Shown piece after piece: positions 1-13,483 of a stretch of 64,000 nucleotides of DNA. Source of the stretch: Thiorhodovibrio frisius (lineage in GTDB: Bacteria > Pseudomonadota > Gammaproteobacteria > Chromatiales > Chromatiaceae). The translations under genes were made by a program, and so were the position numbers. The stretch spans positions 1,302,001 through 1,366,000 of the forward strand of contig NZ_CP121471.1 in the NCBI RefSeq assembly GCF_033954835.1. The letters are read 5' to 3'. The notes beneath the pieces are model-generated. The model saw only the letters and a program-made list of their open reading frames with translations, was not told where the DNA came from and ran no database searches. Numbering within the stretch: position 1 is the first letter of the stretch; every line of letters begins with the position of its first letter.

Positions 1-132
1 TTGAGTCAGCGGATTTCATAACGCGGCCAATCCGACTTCTTGATTGGGTCTGACTCGATGTGTCCTAATAATGGATTTGCAGTGTGTGGGCTTTGACCTG
101 AAATCGCAATTTTCCGCACTCCCCTCCTGACC
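1..132. other. Left-edge intergenic stretch
   Basis: No coding region could be supported here. It is the upstream region of the first histidine kinase. No convincing promoter or operator was recognised, and any gene to the left lies outside the window. Confidence 0.5.
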
Positions 133-3534
<3,402 letters not shown>

Positions 3535-3590
3535 ATGTTTCGGCGCGGTGCGGGTCGGGTCGGATCGAATCACAGGCACGGAAGGACATC

Positions 3591-6500
3591 GTGAATAGTG
3601 CTCCTGAAGTAGCACAGTCTGACTGGCTGGCGCAACTGCTCGACTGGAGTTCCCTGTGGTCGCTCGCCTTGGTGGCCGCATTGGTGAGCGGCAGCCTGCT
3701 GCTGATTCTGATCTGGCAGCGCAAGCTGGTCGCCGAGATTGCCAAGCGCAAAAACGCCGAACGCGAACTGCGCAAGCTCTCGCGCGTGATCGAGCAGAGC
3801 CCTGCTGCGGTGCTGATCACCGACACCCAGGGGCGCATTGAATACGTCAATCCCGCCTTCTGCGACGTGACCGGCTACAGCCTCGCCGAGGTGCTCGGGC
3901 GCAATCCCAGTATTCTCAACTCCGGCTTGCAGGACGCGGCCCAGTATCGTCAGCTGTGGGGGCGCATCTGCGGCGGCAAGGTGTGGCGCGGGGAACTGGC
4001 CAACAAGCGCAAGGATGGCGCCATTTTCTGGGAGCATGCCGCCATCAGTCCCATCCTTGATGAGCAGGGCGCGATCACCCACTTTTTCGCGGTCAAGGAG
4101 GACATTACCGAGCGCAAGCGCGCCGAGACCGAACTGGCGGCGAGCGAGGCACGCTTTCGTGGGCTGTTCGAGGCCGCGACCATCCCCTTGGCTGAGATGC
4201 AGGCAAGCGGGGAGATTCTGGCCTTCAATCCCATCTTTACGCAGACCTTCGGTTGGACGCTTGCGGAGATCCCCGATCTGGCGCACTGGTGGACCTGCGT
4301 CTTCCCCGATCCCGCCTATCGCGAGCGCGTGCAGGCGGACTGGACCCTGGTTAGCCAAGCATCCCTGGCCGGCGAGCAGCAACTGGCTCCCTGGGAATAT
4401 CGCATGACCTGCGCCGACGGTGCGCACAAGCAGGTGCTGGTGTCCCTGCGCGCCTTTGGCGCGTCCCTGGTGGTGAGCTTTGTCGATGTGACCGAGATGC
4501 GCCGCTCCGAGCGTGCCCTGCAGGACCAGCTACGCCTGCAGGAAGCGCTAATCGACACCATCCCCAACCCGATCTTCATCAAGGATGCCGAGGCGCGTTT
4601 TATCGGTTGCAACCGCGCCTACGAGCAAGCCTTCGGCACCACACGGGAGTTCATGCGCGGCAAAACGGTGCTGGAGTTGCCCTATTTGCCAGATGAGACC
4701 CGCGCCGCCTATCAGGCCGAGGATGCCCAGGTGATTGCCGAGAGCGGGCTGCGCCACCATGAGCTGTGCATGCCCTTTGCCGACGGGCGCGAGCATGATG
4801 TGCTCTACTGGGTGGCTGGCTTCACCCTCTCCGACGGACGCTGCGGCGGACTCATTGGCATCATGGTCGACATCAGCGCGCTCAAGGAGGCCCAGCGCCT
4901 GGCCGAGGAGGCCACCCGCGCCAAGTCCGAGTTCCTCGCCAACATCAGCCATGAGATCCGCACGCCCATGACGGCCGTGCTCGGCATGGCGCACCTGGCG
5001 TTGAATACCGAGCTGAGCGCTCAGCAGCGCGACTACCTGAGCAAGCTGGAAAGCGCCGCCAAGTCGCTGCTGCGGCTGATTGACGATGTGCTCGACTACG
5101 CCAAGATCGAAGCTGGCCGTCTCGTGATCGAACCGACTGAATGCTCGCTCGATCAGTTACTCGCCGAACTCGACGCTTCGCTCGCTGCGCGCGCGGATGA
5201 GAAAGGCCTCGAGCTGCTCTATCGCATCGCCCCCGATGTGCCCCAGGCTCTGGTTGGCGATTCGGCGCGCCTTGGCCAGGTGCTCGGCAGCCTGATCGAT
5301 AACGCCATCAAATTCACCGAGCGCGGGGAAGTCACCGTCACTGTCGCGCGCGTCGCGGTTGAAGGGGGTGGCGTGCGCCTGCGGTTCGAGGTCAGCGACA
5401 CCGGCATCGGTGTGAGTGAGGTACAGCGCGCGCAGCTGTTTCAACCGTTCTCTCAGCTCGACGGCTCTATGACGCGAAAATATGGCGGCGCCGGGCTCGG
5501 GCTTGCCTGTTGTCAGCGCTTGGTGTCCCTGATGGGCGGCGAGATTCGTGTCGACAGTGAGCCTGGCGTTGGCAGCACCTTTTGGTTTAGCGCGCCTCTG
5601 GCTGCGGGGACAGCGCCGGGCGTCAGTCCCTGGAGCCTGCCGAGTGCCGTGCAGGCATGCCGCGCGCTCATTGTTAGCGCGCAGCCGTCGCTCGCCCTGG
5701 TCATCGGTGAGATGTTCGATGCGATGGGGCTTCTGGCCGGAGCCGCCAGCAGTGCCGCCGAGGCGCTGACGACGCTGCACAGGGCGGCTGAGTTGGCGCG
5801 CCCGTTCGACCTGCTGCTGTGCGACTGGCCGCCACCGGACATGGCCGAGGTCGAGCTGATTCGTGAGCTGGGGAAACTGCCAGAGCATGCCCGACCCAAG
5901 GTGGTGGCGCTGGCGCGCCCGCGCGATCACCAGCGGCTCCAGGCCCAGCCTGAGTCGCTTCAGCTATTCGCCGTTATCGCCAAGCCGGTGCGGCCCCAGG
6001 CGCTGGCTGACACTCTGCTTGCAATCCAGTCACCACAACGGCACCCGCAGCAGCCGACGCATCACCGCTCGAGCCCTTCGCCACTGCGACCCGACTCGCC
6101 ACTGCCACCGCTGCCGGGATTCGACACCGCAAGCGCCATCGCCCGCTTGGCCGGCGAGACACTTGTCTATCGCAAGCTGTTGATCCGTTTCGCGCGGGAT
6201 CAACGCGATACGCCCGTGCGCCTGCGCGCTTTAATCGATTTGGGTGACCTGGACGGCGCCGAGCATCTGGCCCATACGCTCAAGGGCGCGAGCGGCAGTT
6301 TGGGGCATGACACCCTGGCGCAAGCCGCTGCCACATTGGAGGATTGCCTGCGTGAGCGCGGGGGTGGCGGGACCGTTCAGCCTGCAAGGACACACCAGAG
6401 CGAGTCCACGTCCGCGCCCGATGTCGAGTCCAAACTAGCCGCAGCGCTTGACCAGGTCGCACAGACGCTGGTCGCGGCACTCCAAACCTTGCAGCCGCTC

Positions 6501-6794
6501 GCGGCCGAATCGCCCGCTGTCGTTTCCGACGCGCACCCACCAGGGCGGGAGGGCACCAAGGAGCTGCGCGCCTTGCTCGAAGCACTGCAGCCCGATGTGC
6601 GCGCGCGTCGCGCGACACGCTGCCGCGCCAGCTTGAAAACCATTGAGGCCGCCAACTGGCCTGAATCTCAGGCGGGGGATGCGTCCAAGTTGGCCAGCCA
6701 GCTGCGCAGCTATCGTTTTCAGGACGCCGGAAAGACCATTGCACGCATGCTGAGCAGGATTGAGGATGCCTCGATCACGAACAGGAAGGACTGA
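3591..6794 (+). CDS. Membrane-anchored hybrid histidine kinase with degenerate receiver and HPt
   Basis: Sensor kinase of 1067 residues from a GTG start. One membrane segment lies at about residues 22-42 (SLALVAALVSGSLLLILIW), followed by three PAS domains (about 50-440). HisKA has NISHEIRTPM with His454, and the ATPase domain has LIDNAIKF and GGAGLGLA. The receiver-like domain (about 680-800) keeps an Asp in LLLCDW and a Lys in IAKPV, but the usual N-terminal acidic pair is replaced (LIVSAQPS), so phosphorylation is doubtful. HPt has LAHTLKGASG with His about 895. The last ~65 residues form a helical module also seen at the ends of the kinases at 6911-11248 and 14607-19079. It resembles the cytoplasmic half of those kinases without their periplasmic binding domains. 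A broken HD-GYP regulator gene follows directly. Confidence 0.92.
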   Translation: MNSAPEVAQSDWLAQLLDWSSLWSLALVAALVSGSLLLILIWQRKLVAEIAKRKNAERELRKLSRVIEQSPAAVLITDTQGRIEYVNPAFCDVTGYSLAEVLGRNPSILNSGLQDAAQYRQLWGRICGGKVWRGELANKRKDGAIFWEHAAISPILDEQGAITHFFAVKEDITERKRAETELAASEARFRGLFEAATIPLAEMQASGEILAFNPIFTQTFGWTLAEIPDLAHWWTCVFPDPAYRERVQADWTLVSQASLAGEQQLAPWEYRMTCADGAHKQVLVSLRAFGASLVVSFVDVTEMRRSERALQDQLRLQEALIDTIPNPIFIKDAEARFIGCNRAYEQAFGTTREFMRGKTVLELPYLPDETRAAYQAEDAQVIAESGLRHHELCMPFADGREHDVLYWVAGFTLSDGRCGGLIGIMVDISALKEAQRLAEEATRAKSEFLANISHEIRTPMTAVLGMAHLALNTELSAQQRDYLSKLESAAKSLLRLIDDVLDYAKIEAGRLVIEPTECSLDQLLAELDASLAARADEKGLELLYRIAPDVPQALVGDSARLGQVLGSLIDNAIKFTERGEVTVTVARVAVEGGGVRLRFEVSDTGIGVSEVQRAQLFQPFSQLDGSMTRKYGGAGLGLACCQRLVSLMGGEIRVDSEPGVGSTFWFSAPLAAGTAPGVSPWSLPSAVQACRALIVSAQPSLALVIGEMFDAMGLLAGAASSAAEALTTLHRAAELARPFDLLLCDWPPPDMAEVELIRELGKLPEHARPKVVALARPRDHQRLQAQPESLQLFAVIAKPVRPQALADTLLAIQSPQRHPQQPTHHRSSPSPLRPDSPLPPLPGFDTASAIARLAGETLVYRKLLIRFARDQRDTPVRLRALIDLGDLDGAEHLAHTLKGASGSLGHDTLAQAAATLEDCLRERGGGGTVQPARTHQSESTSAPDVESKLAAALDQVAQTLVAALQTLQPLAAESPAVVSDAHPPGREGTKELRALLEALQPDVRARRATRCRASLKTIEAANWPESQAGDASKLASQLRSYRFQDAGKTIARMLSRIEDASITNRKD

Positions 6795-6798
6795 GATC

Positions 6799-6910
6799 AT
6801 GACAACCACCAGCAAATGCACCATCCTCGCGGTTGACTATACCGAGGCAAACATTGACCTGCTCATGGCAAGTCCGCCCCGCTGCACGATAACGGCAAGG
6901 TGGGCATCCC
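6799..6910 (+). pseudogene. Internally deleted remnant of an RpfG-type HD-GYP response regulator
   Basis: The ATG at 6799 opens a reading frame that matches the intact regulator at 13484: CTILAVDYTEANIDLLM here against CTILAVDDTEANIDVLM there. After about 22 codons the sequence jumps at about 6865-6870 into another frame. That frame encodes KSAPLHDNGKVGIP, the counterpart of the intact HD motif KSAPLHDIGKVGIP. About 570 bp are therefore missing between the receiver start and the HD core. The remnant ends where the opposing kinase gene ends (6911). The acidic pair is also mutated (AVDY for AVDD) and Ile has become Asn beside the HD. This reads as decay of a second kinase/HD-GYP unit. Confidence 0.85.
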
Positions 6911-9900
6911 CTAGCGGAGGTTTGTGCGCAATCGCTCCAGTGTCTTGGTGGCATCGGCGAAGCGATAGCCGATGATTTGGCGCTCGAGTTGGCGGTAAGC
7001 TTCTGTCTCCAGCGCGGCTTGAAGCAGGCCATGCTGGTCAAGCCAGAGATCCTCGGCACTGGGATCATAGGCTTGGGTCAGGGCATGCAGCCGCGCGAGC
7101 AGGTCGTCGACCCGCGCCTGGTCTACGGCGATGGGAGAGGTGGCGCGAGAAGGGGGCGTGCTGCCTTGGTCGCGCCAGGCGGCGATGGCGGCCAAAGCCG
7201 GTTCCAGCCGCGCGGCGAGCTGGGTGCGTGCCGCGGCGATCTCGGCACTGACTTCGGCGCCTGCTTGGGGGCTGGCTTGGGGGCTGTCTCTTAGCAGGTC
7301 TTCCAATGTCCGACCGGCGGTGCGAATCGCGACCAAACCCAGATTGGCGGCGGCGCTGGCGAGGCTGTGCGCTTCGCGCTCGGCGACCACGAAGTCGCCT
7401 TGTGCCAGCGCGGCATCGATGCGCGCCAGACTCGCGGCCTGAGTGTCACCGAACAGCCTGAGGAACTTCGGCCACAGCGACAACGATGGCCCGAGCGCAG
7501 TCTTTAGGGCGACGGGGTCGAGCCCGGGAATCGCCGGCAGGGTGGTGGCCTCCAGAAGGTGTTCGGTTTCGTCCGCCGCGCGCCCATTCAGGGTCACGCC
7601 GAGCTGCTCGGCCAGCAGTCCATAGAGCCGTGTCACATCGAGCGGTTTGCCCAAATGGGCGGTCATGCCCGCCTCCCGGGTGCAGCGAATATCTTCATCG
7701 CGCACATGGGCAGTCAGCCCAATGATGGGCAGATCGGCGCCCCCGGGCAGAACACGGATGCGCCGACTGGCTTTCAGGCCGTCCAACTCGGGCATTTGCA
7801 AATCCATCAGCACCAGGTCGAAGGCGGCGCAACCCTGGTCGCCTAACAGGACAAGGGCCGCGGCGCCGTGCTCGGCCTCGCTGACCATGATGCCGGCTTG
7901 CTCGAGCATGGCGCGCGCCACCTCGCGGTTGACCGCGTTGTCCTCAACCAGCAGCACCCGTCGTCCAGCCAGTTCCGCTGGCGGTTGGGTCAGGGCTTTT
8001 GAGCGCTCCTCGCCGACGCGCTCCCCGGGCAGCGCGCACTGGCTCCACAGGGTAAACCAGAAAGTGCTGCCTTCTCCCGGGCGACTGTCGACGCCAATGT
8101 TGCCGCCCATCATGGTCACCAGACGTTTGCAGATCGACAGACCCAGCCCGGTGCCGCCATAGCGGCGGGTGATGGAGCCGTCGGCTTGCTGGAAGGGCTG
8201 GAACAGCTTGGCGATGTCTTTTTCCTGCAGGCCGATGCCGGTATCGCACACGAGAAATTCCAGCTGCACGCGCTCCCGCGTCGCGCTGCCTTGCGCCGGC
8301 AGGCGTTGCAGCAACCGCGCCTCGATGCGAACACTGCCTTGCGCGGTGAATTTCACCGCGTTGTTGGCCAGATTGAGTAACACCTGCCCGAGGCGCAAGG
8401 CGTCGCCATGCAGGGCATCGGGCACCTCGGGCGCGCAATCGAGGAGGAATTCCAGGCCCTTGTCCTCGGCCTGGCGACCGACGATATCGAGCAGTTGATC
8501 GAACACCTGCGACAGGGCGAAGGGCCGGGCCTCGAGATGCAACTGCCCGGCCTCGATCTTGGACAGATCAAGGATGTCATTGAGCAAGCCGAGCAGCGCC
8601 TGGGCGGCAGTTTGCGCCTTGGTCAGATACTGGCGCTGGCGTTCGTCGAGCTCGGTTTCCAGGCACAGATGCTGCATGCCAAGAATGGCGTTCATGGGCG
8701 TGCGGATTTCGTGGCTCATGTTGGCGAGGAATTCGCTTTTGGCGCGATTGGCGGCCTCGGCGGCTTCCTGCGCGGCGCGCTGTTCGGTCACATCGATGAA
8801 CATCACCAGATGGCGTTGGCGCAAGGTGGTGGCGTGGGCGATGAAGATGCGGGTTTGCCCATCGCCGCAGCGGATCCGGGCTTCCACCGGCTCGAGGGCG
8901 CTTTGGCTGGCCATGGCGCGCTGCATGTTTTGTTGCCATTCCATCTTGACCTGCGCACGATAGCTTGGCTCCGGATAGGCCTTGAGCCACCAGTGCTCGA
9001 CATCGGGAATGTCATCGATCTCGTAGCCGAGCAGCTCGCGAAAGCGCTGATTGACCATGAGCACGCGCTCGTCGGCGCCGCTGGAAATCAAGGTGGGCAG
9101 CGGGGAGAACTCGAACAGGCTGCGGAAGTTGTCTTCCATCTCGCGCAGTTCTTCTTCCAGGCGCAAGCGCTCGGTGAGATTGACATTGAGCCCCTCGATG
9201 CGCAGCACGCGGTTGTTTTCATCCTTGACCGGGTGTGGAAAGCTCAGCAGATAGCGCGGCTCCTCACCGAGGTGGTACTTCAGCGCCACCGGCCCGGGCG
9301 ACTGACCAAGCCAGCAGGTGGCGATGGCGCGCTGCCCGCGCTCCAGGGTGTCGGGCGTCCAGGCGGCGATGTCGCGCCAGTTCAGGCCCACCAGTTCCGC
9401 TTCCTCGCGGCCAAACAGCTCGCGTGAGCCGGCGCCGGCGTCAATCACCTCGCCCTGGACGTCGAGCGCGTAGAACTGCACGACCGAGCGTGCCGATTCG
9501 ACCATGCCGCGATAACGCTGCTCGCTCTGGGCGAGGCGCTGCTCGGCGCGCCGGCGGCGCTGGACTTGGCGCGCCAGGCTGAGATTCCACGCCAGGATCA
9601 CCACGATCACCAGGGTGGCCACCAAGATACCTTGCCAGAGCAACCGGTAGTCGATGCGCGCGCGCGGCGGCTCACCGAGCCAACGGCTTTGAATGGCTTC
9701 GCGCTCGCCGGCGGGGATGGCAGCGAGGGCGCGCTCCAAAATGCCGCTCAGGATGGACCAATCCGGGCGCGCCGCCATCGCGAGTTGATATTCATAAGCT
9801 GTTTCGCCGGCGACGCGCAGTTGAAACAGCCGCTCGTGGGCGATCGCCTGGCTGACCGCGAACAGGTTGCCGACCAGGGCATCGGCCTCACCCTGGGCCA

Positions 9901-11248
9901 GTTGGCGCACGGCGGCGCGCACATCCGGGGCCAGCACCAGGTCGATGTCGGGATGATCGCTGCGCAGCCACTCCTCGGTGGCATAGCCTTCGACCACCAG
10001 CACCCGCTGGCCGGCGAGGCGCTCCAGGCTGTCGATCAGGGGCGTTTCCACGGGCGCGAAGATGGCCACCGGAAAGCGGAGATAGGGCGTGGTGAAATGC
10101 AAGCCGCGCTCGCGTCGTTGCGCCGTGGCCATGGCCGCCGGGAGCAGATCCAGTTCCCCTTGGGCGAGTGCCTCCACCGCGTCTGGCCACAGCCCGAAAG
10201 CATGTGGCTCGAAGCGCACGCCGAGCAGCTCGGCGATGCGGCGCACGAAATCCGGGGCGATGCCGGCGGGCTGCCCGTCCGCATCCAGATACTCGATCGG
10301 CGCCCACTCGCCGATGCCATAGCGAATGACCTGGTGCTCGGCCAGCCAGCGGCGTTCTTCAGCGCTCAATGCCAGGCGCGCCAGGGGCTCCGTCGTTCGG
10401 GGCAAGTCACCGGCCCAGCGGGTGTAGATGCGGTTCCATTCCGACTCGCCGATGCTGGCCAGCCCCTGGTTGAGCATCTCCACCAGCGGCGCCCAGTCCT
10501 TGCGAATGGCCATGGCGAGTTGGTATTCACTGCCCTCGAGCACGGCGGCGATGCGAAAACCCGTCAGGAATTTTTGTCGCCGCCACCAGTCGAACACGCC
10601 GGCATCGACCACCACATCGAGCTGCCCGTCGAGCAAGGCGGCAGCCATGGCTTCGTGCGAGGCAAATTCGCGCGCGTCGATGCGCCCGGCCAGGGGTTCG
10701 AGCACGCTGCGGATCTGTTGATGGCCTTCCAGGCTGCCCACCCGCAAGCCTTCAAGCGCCGCCACATTCGTCCCCGGCAGCCTGTCACCGTTGCGCGTGT
10801 AGAGATACAGGTAGGTCGAAAAATACTCATCCGTCAGCAGGAACTGATCATCCCAGATCGGCAATCGCCCGACGGCCAGCAAGCCATCAATCTCCCCCGC
10901 GCGCGCCTGTGCGATCAGCGTCGGCCAGCGGGAATCCACCCGCAGGCGAATCTTGCTGCCGAGACGTTGATTGAGCCGCTCCAGCACGTCCACCATGATT
11001 CCGGACAGGCGTCCATCCTCGGCGCGAATCAGTCCCGGCGGCCATTGGTCGGTCATGCCCAGCACGATGTCCGGATGGGCATCGAGCCAGGCCCGCTGCT
11101 CGGCGCTCAAGGCGACGGCGTCGGAGGCGGCCGTCACCTGCCCATTGCCGAGGAGCAAAAGCAGGCCGGTCAGCAGGGGGAGAAGATACGCGAACCAGAA
11201 ATGCCAGATCGCCGGCATCATCTCCATGGCTGCGTCCTCTCGCCGCAC
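6911..11248 (-). CDS. Hybrid histidine kinase with two periplasmic solute-binding (SBP_bac_3) domains
   Basis: BvgS-like sensor of 1445 residues. An N-terminal hydrophobic segment (about 12-40) acts as signal or anchor. Two family-3 solute-binding domains follow (about 45-280 and 290-530), each opening with a repeat of the type LSAEQRAWLDAHPDI. A membrane helix lies at about 540-560 (LVATLVIVVILAWNL). Then come two PAS domains, HisKA (NMSHEIRTPMN, His846), HATPase (GGTGLGLS), a receiver (LVLMDLQMP, Asp1149) and an HPt-like domain (EAHSLASA, His about 1294). The C-terminal helical module with YRFADATKTLERL is shared with the neighbouring kinases. The gene starts 6 bp after the end of the kinase at 11255-13237, so the two are probably cotranscribed. 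The ligand is unknown; the fold suggests an amino acid or small organic anion. Confidence 0.93.
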   Translation of the reverse strand: MRREDAAMEMMPAIWHFWFAYLLPLLTGLLLLLGNGQVTAASDAVALSAEQRAWLDAHPDIVLGMTDQWPPGLIRAEDGRLSGIMVDVLERLNQRLGSKIRLRVDSRWPTLIAQARAGEIDGLLAVGRLPIWDDQFLLTDEYFSTYLYLYTRNGDRLPGTNVAALEGLRVGSLEGHQQIRSVLEPLAGRIDAREFASHEAMAAALLDGQLDVVVDAGVFDWWRRQKFLTGFRIAAVLEGSEYQLAMAIRKDWAPLVEMLNQGLASIGESEWNRIYTRWAGDLPRTTEPLARLALSAEERRWLAEHQVIRYGIGEWAPIEYLDADGQPAGIAPDFVRRIAELLGVRFEPHAFGLWPDAVEALAQGELDLLPAAMATAQRRERGLHFTTPYLRFPVAIFAPVETPLIDSLERLAGQRVLVVEGYATEEWLRSDHPDIDLVLAPDVRAAVRQLAQGEADALVGNLFAVSQAIAHERLFQLRVAGETAYEYQLAMAARPDWSILSGILERALAAIPAGEREAIQSRWLGEPPRARIDYRLLWQGILVATLVIVVILAWNLSLARQVQRRRRAEQRLAQSEQRYRGMVESARSVVQFYALDVQGEVIDAGAGSRELFGREEAELVGLNWRDIAAWTPDTLERGQRAIATCWLGQSPGPVALKYHLGEEPRYLLSFPHPVKDENNRVLRIEGLNVNLTERLRLEEELREMEDNFRSLFEFSPLPTLISSGADERVLMVNQRFRELLGYEIDDIPDVEHWWLKAYPEPSYRAQVKMEWQQNMQRAMASQSALEPVEARIRCGDGQTRIFIAHATTLRQRHLVMFIDVTEQRAAQEAAEAANRAKSEFLANMSHEIRTPMNAILGMQHLCLETELDERQRQYLTKAQTAAQALLGLLNDILDLSKIEAGQLHLEARPFALSQVFDQLLDIVGRQAEDKGLEFLLDCAPEVPDALHGDALRLGQVLLNLANNAVKFTAQGSVRIEARLLQRLPAQGSATRERVQLEFLVCDTGIGLQEKDIAKLFQPFQQADGSITRRYGGTGLGLSICKRLVTMMGGNIGVDSRPGEGSTFWFTLWSQCALPGERVGEERSKALTQPPAELAGRRVLLVEDNAVNREVARAMLEQAGIMVSEAEHGAAALVLLGDQGCAAFDLVLMDLQMPELDGLKASRRIRVLPGGADLPIIGLTAHVRDEDIRCTREAGMTAHLGKPLDVTRLYGLLAEQLGVTLNGRAADETEHLLEATTLPAIPGLDPVALKTALGPSLSLWPKFLRLFGDTQAASLARIDAALAQGDFVVAEREAHSLASAAANLGLVAIRTAGRTLEDLLRDSPQASPQAGAEVSAEIAAARTQLAARLEPALAAIAAWRDQGSTPPSRATSPIAVDQARVDDLLARLHALTQAYDPSAEDLWLDQHGLLQAALETEAYRQLERQIIGYRFADATKTLERLRTNLR

Positions 11249-11254
11249 TGCGTG

Positions 11255-13237
11255 TTACTCAGCCGTCGCCACGGGCGGTATGCGCAGAAGCAGGCAGGTG
11301 CGATCCTCCACATCCGAAGTGGTCATGGTTAGCTCAAATCCCATGGTGTCGGCCATCAGCTTGGCCGAATAGGTGCCGAGACCGGTGCCACTGGTCTTGC
11401 CGTGGGTGCGGTATTTCTCGAAAAAGCACGGGCGCATCGCAGCCGGTACCGCGCCCCGGTTGCACAGCTGTAGCTCGACGCCGTCATGCTCCTGGATCGC
11501 GAGATGAATGGTCTCGCCGGGCGGCGAGGCCTCAACGGCATTGGTGAGCAAGTTGCCAAGCATGGAAGCTAACAGCCGAGCGTTGGCGGGCACCATGACC
11601 GGGCGGCGTTCACCCGCGGTCGCGATCTCCACCGGCAGGGGTTGGTCGTTGCGCAGCATCGTAAGCCTGAGTTGCTTGCGCGTGAGCGGTTGTGCCACCG
11701 AGGCACAGACATCCTTGACGATGGGCATCAAATCGATGGGATTTGCACTCACACGGAGTTGCCCAGTCTCCATTTTGAACAGATCCAGGGACAGCTCGAT
11801 CATCTCGAGCATGCGCCTGCCGGATTCGCGGATGAGTTCGATATCCTCGCGGAACTCACCGCTCAGGCTGTCGTCCATTAACAGGAGATCCGGCACATTG
11901 ATCACGACATTGAGCGGTGTTTTCAGATCATGGCGCATGATGCGCTCGACATCCTCCTTGATGCTTTCGAGTTCCTTGCGATCCTTGATGTCCTGCTTGA
12001 CCGCCACATAGTTTTGCACCTCCCCCTGTTCGTCGAATACCGGGGAAATGGCGGCTTCCACCCAATAGAGCTGGCCTTGCTTGTTTTTGTTGATCAGTTC
12101 CCCGCGCCAGGTCTCGCCACGCAGCAGGGTATCCCACATCGCTCGGTAGAAGTCATCGTCATGTTTGCCGGATTTCAACAGGCGCGAATTCTCGCCCCGG
12201 ACCTCCTCCTGGCTGAAACCCGAGAGCCGGGTGAAATGCGGGTTGACATAGAGAATGTCGCCATTGAGGTCCGTCATCGTGATGGTGACCGGCGCCTGCT
12301 CCACCGCGCGCGCCAGGGTGCGCAAACGCGCATCCAAGGCACGTTGTTCGGTCACATCGAGCGCGATGCCTTCGATCAGTTCCTGCTCGCGCTCTTGATC
12401 GAAAATCCGATAGGCATGAATCTCCAGCCGCCGCCAGTCATCATCGGGATGGCGAAAACACAGCTCAAAGCGGGCTTTCTCGCGCCCCAGGCGGAGCCAG
12501 CGACGGCTTTCATCAATCACATTGGCCAGTGACTCCGGCGACCACTCGGCCAGATTGCGCCAGGACAGACCAATGGCATCCTCGGGCGTCAGGCCACCGA
12601 GCAGCCGCTTGAAGCCCTCGGTGACGAACAGCAGCTCGCCAGCGGGCGCGTTGGTGAAGAAAAACAGCCGGTCGGCCAGTTGGGAGGTCAACCGTGCGAA
12701 GCGGGCCTGGCTTTCGCGCAGCGCCGCCTCGGCTTTCTCGCGCTCGGCGATCTCCCGCGCCAAACTGGCATTTTGGGTTTGCTGGTCGTCGCGTTCGCGG
12801 GCCACCCGTGCCACCAGCTTGTTGCTCGCCTGCACCGCCCGCCGTGCCTGCCTGAGCTGAGCGGCCAGTGCAAGTTGTGCCTTGATGCGCGCCCGCACCA
12901 GGCGCGGATTCACTGGCTTGGTGACATAATCCACCGCGCCGACCTCGAACCCGCGTTCCTCATCCTCGGGCCGATCGCGTGCGGTGAGAAAAATGACTGG
13001 TGTTTCGCTGGCAGCCGGGATGGTTTTAAGTCGCTGGCACAGCGCATAGCCATCCATTTCCGGCATCATGATGTCGAGCAGAAACAGATCTGGCGCAGGG
13101 AAGCTGCGCAACAGATCCAAGGCTTCGGCGCCTGAGTTTGCCACCCGCACGCGATAATCGGGCTTTAGCGCACTGAACAGCAGCTTGAGATTGTCGACCT
13201 GATCATCAACAACCAGAATGGATGGCGGATTGGACAT
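11255..13237 (-). CDS. Receiver-first sensor histidine kinase, REC-PAS-PAS-HisKA-HATPase
   Basis: Soluble kinase of 660 residues. An N-terminal receiver has ILVVDDQ, Asp55 in LFLLDIMMP and Lys in YVTKPV. A short coiled coil (about 140-175) leads to two PAS domains; the second has the flavin/haem-type PAS layout with a PAC repeat (YWVEAAISPVFDEQG). HisKA has MRHDLKTPLN with His436. The ATPase domain has LLTNAVEASP, and GTGLGTYSAK as a G-box. Such REC-first kinases usually take a phosphate from another kinase or act as intermediates. Here the gene is the promoter-proximal member of a two-gene minus-strand operon with the double-SBP kinase and is divergent from the HD-GYP gene at 13484. Confidence 0.92.
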   Translation of the reverse strand: MSNPPSILVVDDQVDNLKLLFSALKPDYRVRVANSGAEALDLLRSFPAPDLFLLDIMMPEMDGYALCQRLKTIPAASETPVIFLTARDRPEDEERGFEVGAVDYVTKPVNPRLVRARIKAQLALAAQLRQARRAVQASNKLVARVARERDDQQTQNASLAREIAEREKAEAALRESQARFARLTSQLADRLFFFTNAPAGELLFVTEGFKRLLGGLTPEDAIGLSWRNLAEWSPESLANVIDESRRWLRLGREKARFELCFRHPDDDWRRLEIHAYRIFDQEREQELIEGIALDVTEQRALDARLRTLARAVEQAPVTITMTDLNGDILYVNPHFTRLSGFSQEEVRGENSRLLKSGKHDDDFYRAMWDTLLRGETWRGELINKNKQGQLYWVEAAISPVFDEQGEVQNYVAVKQDIKDRKELESIKEDVERIMRHDLKTPLNVVINVPDLLLMDDSLSGEFREDIELIRESGRRMLEMIELSLDLFKMETGQLRVSANPIDLMPIVKDVCASVAQPLTRKQLRLTMLRNDQPLPVEIATAGERRPVMVPANARLLASMLGNLLTNAVEASPPGETIHLAIQEHDGVELQLCNRGAVPAAMRPCFFEKYRTHGKTSGTGLGTYSAKLMADTMGFELTMTTSDVEDRTCLLLRIPPVATAE

Positions 13238-13418
13238 GGCGGGAACTCCCTCGCGTCAGCGCTCTCATGCCAACGCCTTTTGAAAAAAAACACATAAAGT
13301 CGAATTCAAGGCTGAGCACACAGAGGATTTGCATGGATTCTATCCCGGGTCTGTCAGGAACGCCAAGGGATGAGAAGGCTGAGCAAAAATGGCCGGGGGA
13401 GCGGACACCTTTCGATTT

Positions 13419-13448
13419 TTGGTCAATTGGGGCTGCAAGGGATACACT
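13419..13448 (+). promoter_or_regulatory. Possible sigma-70 promoter of the HD-GYP/triple-SBP kinase operon
   Basis: TTGGTC and TACACT are separated by 18 bp, about 35 bp before the ATG at 13484, in the 246-bp divergent gap between the two signalling operons. It was found by eye only. No clear promoter for the minus-strand operon was picked out in the same gap. Confidence 0.35.
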
Positions 13449-13483
13449 GACCTTTAATCATTGCGTTATCGGTCACCAGCAAC

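Noticed and set aside
9566-11332. A 588-codon plus-strand frame opposite the double-SBP kinase
   Set aside because: The minus-strand kinase is clear and the plus-strand translation is His/Gln/Arg-rich without motifs.
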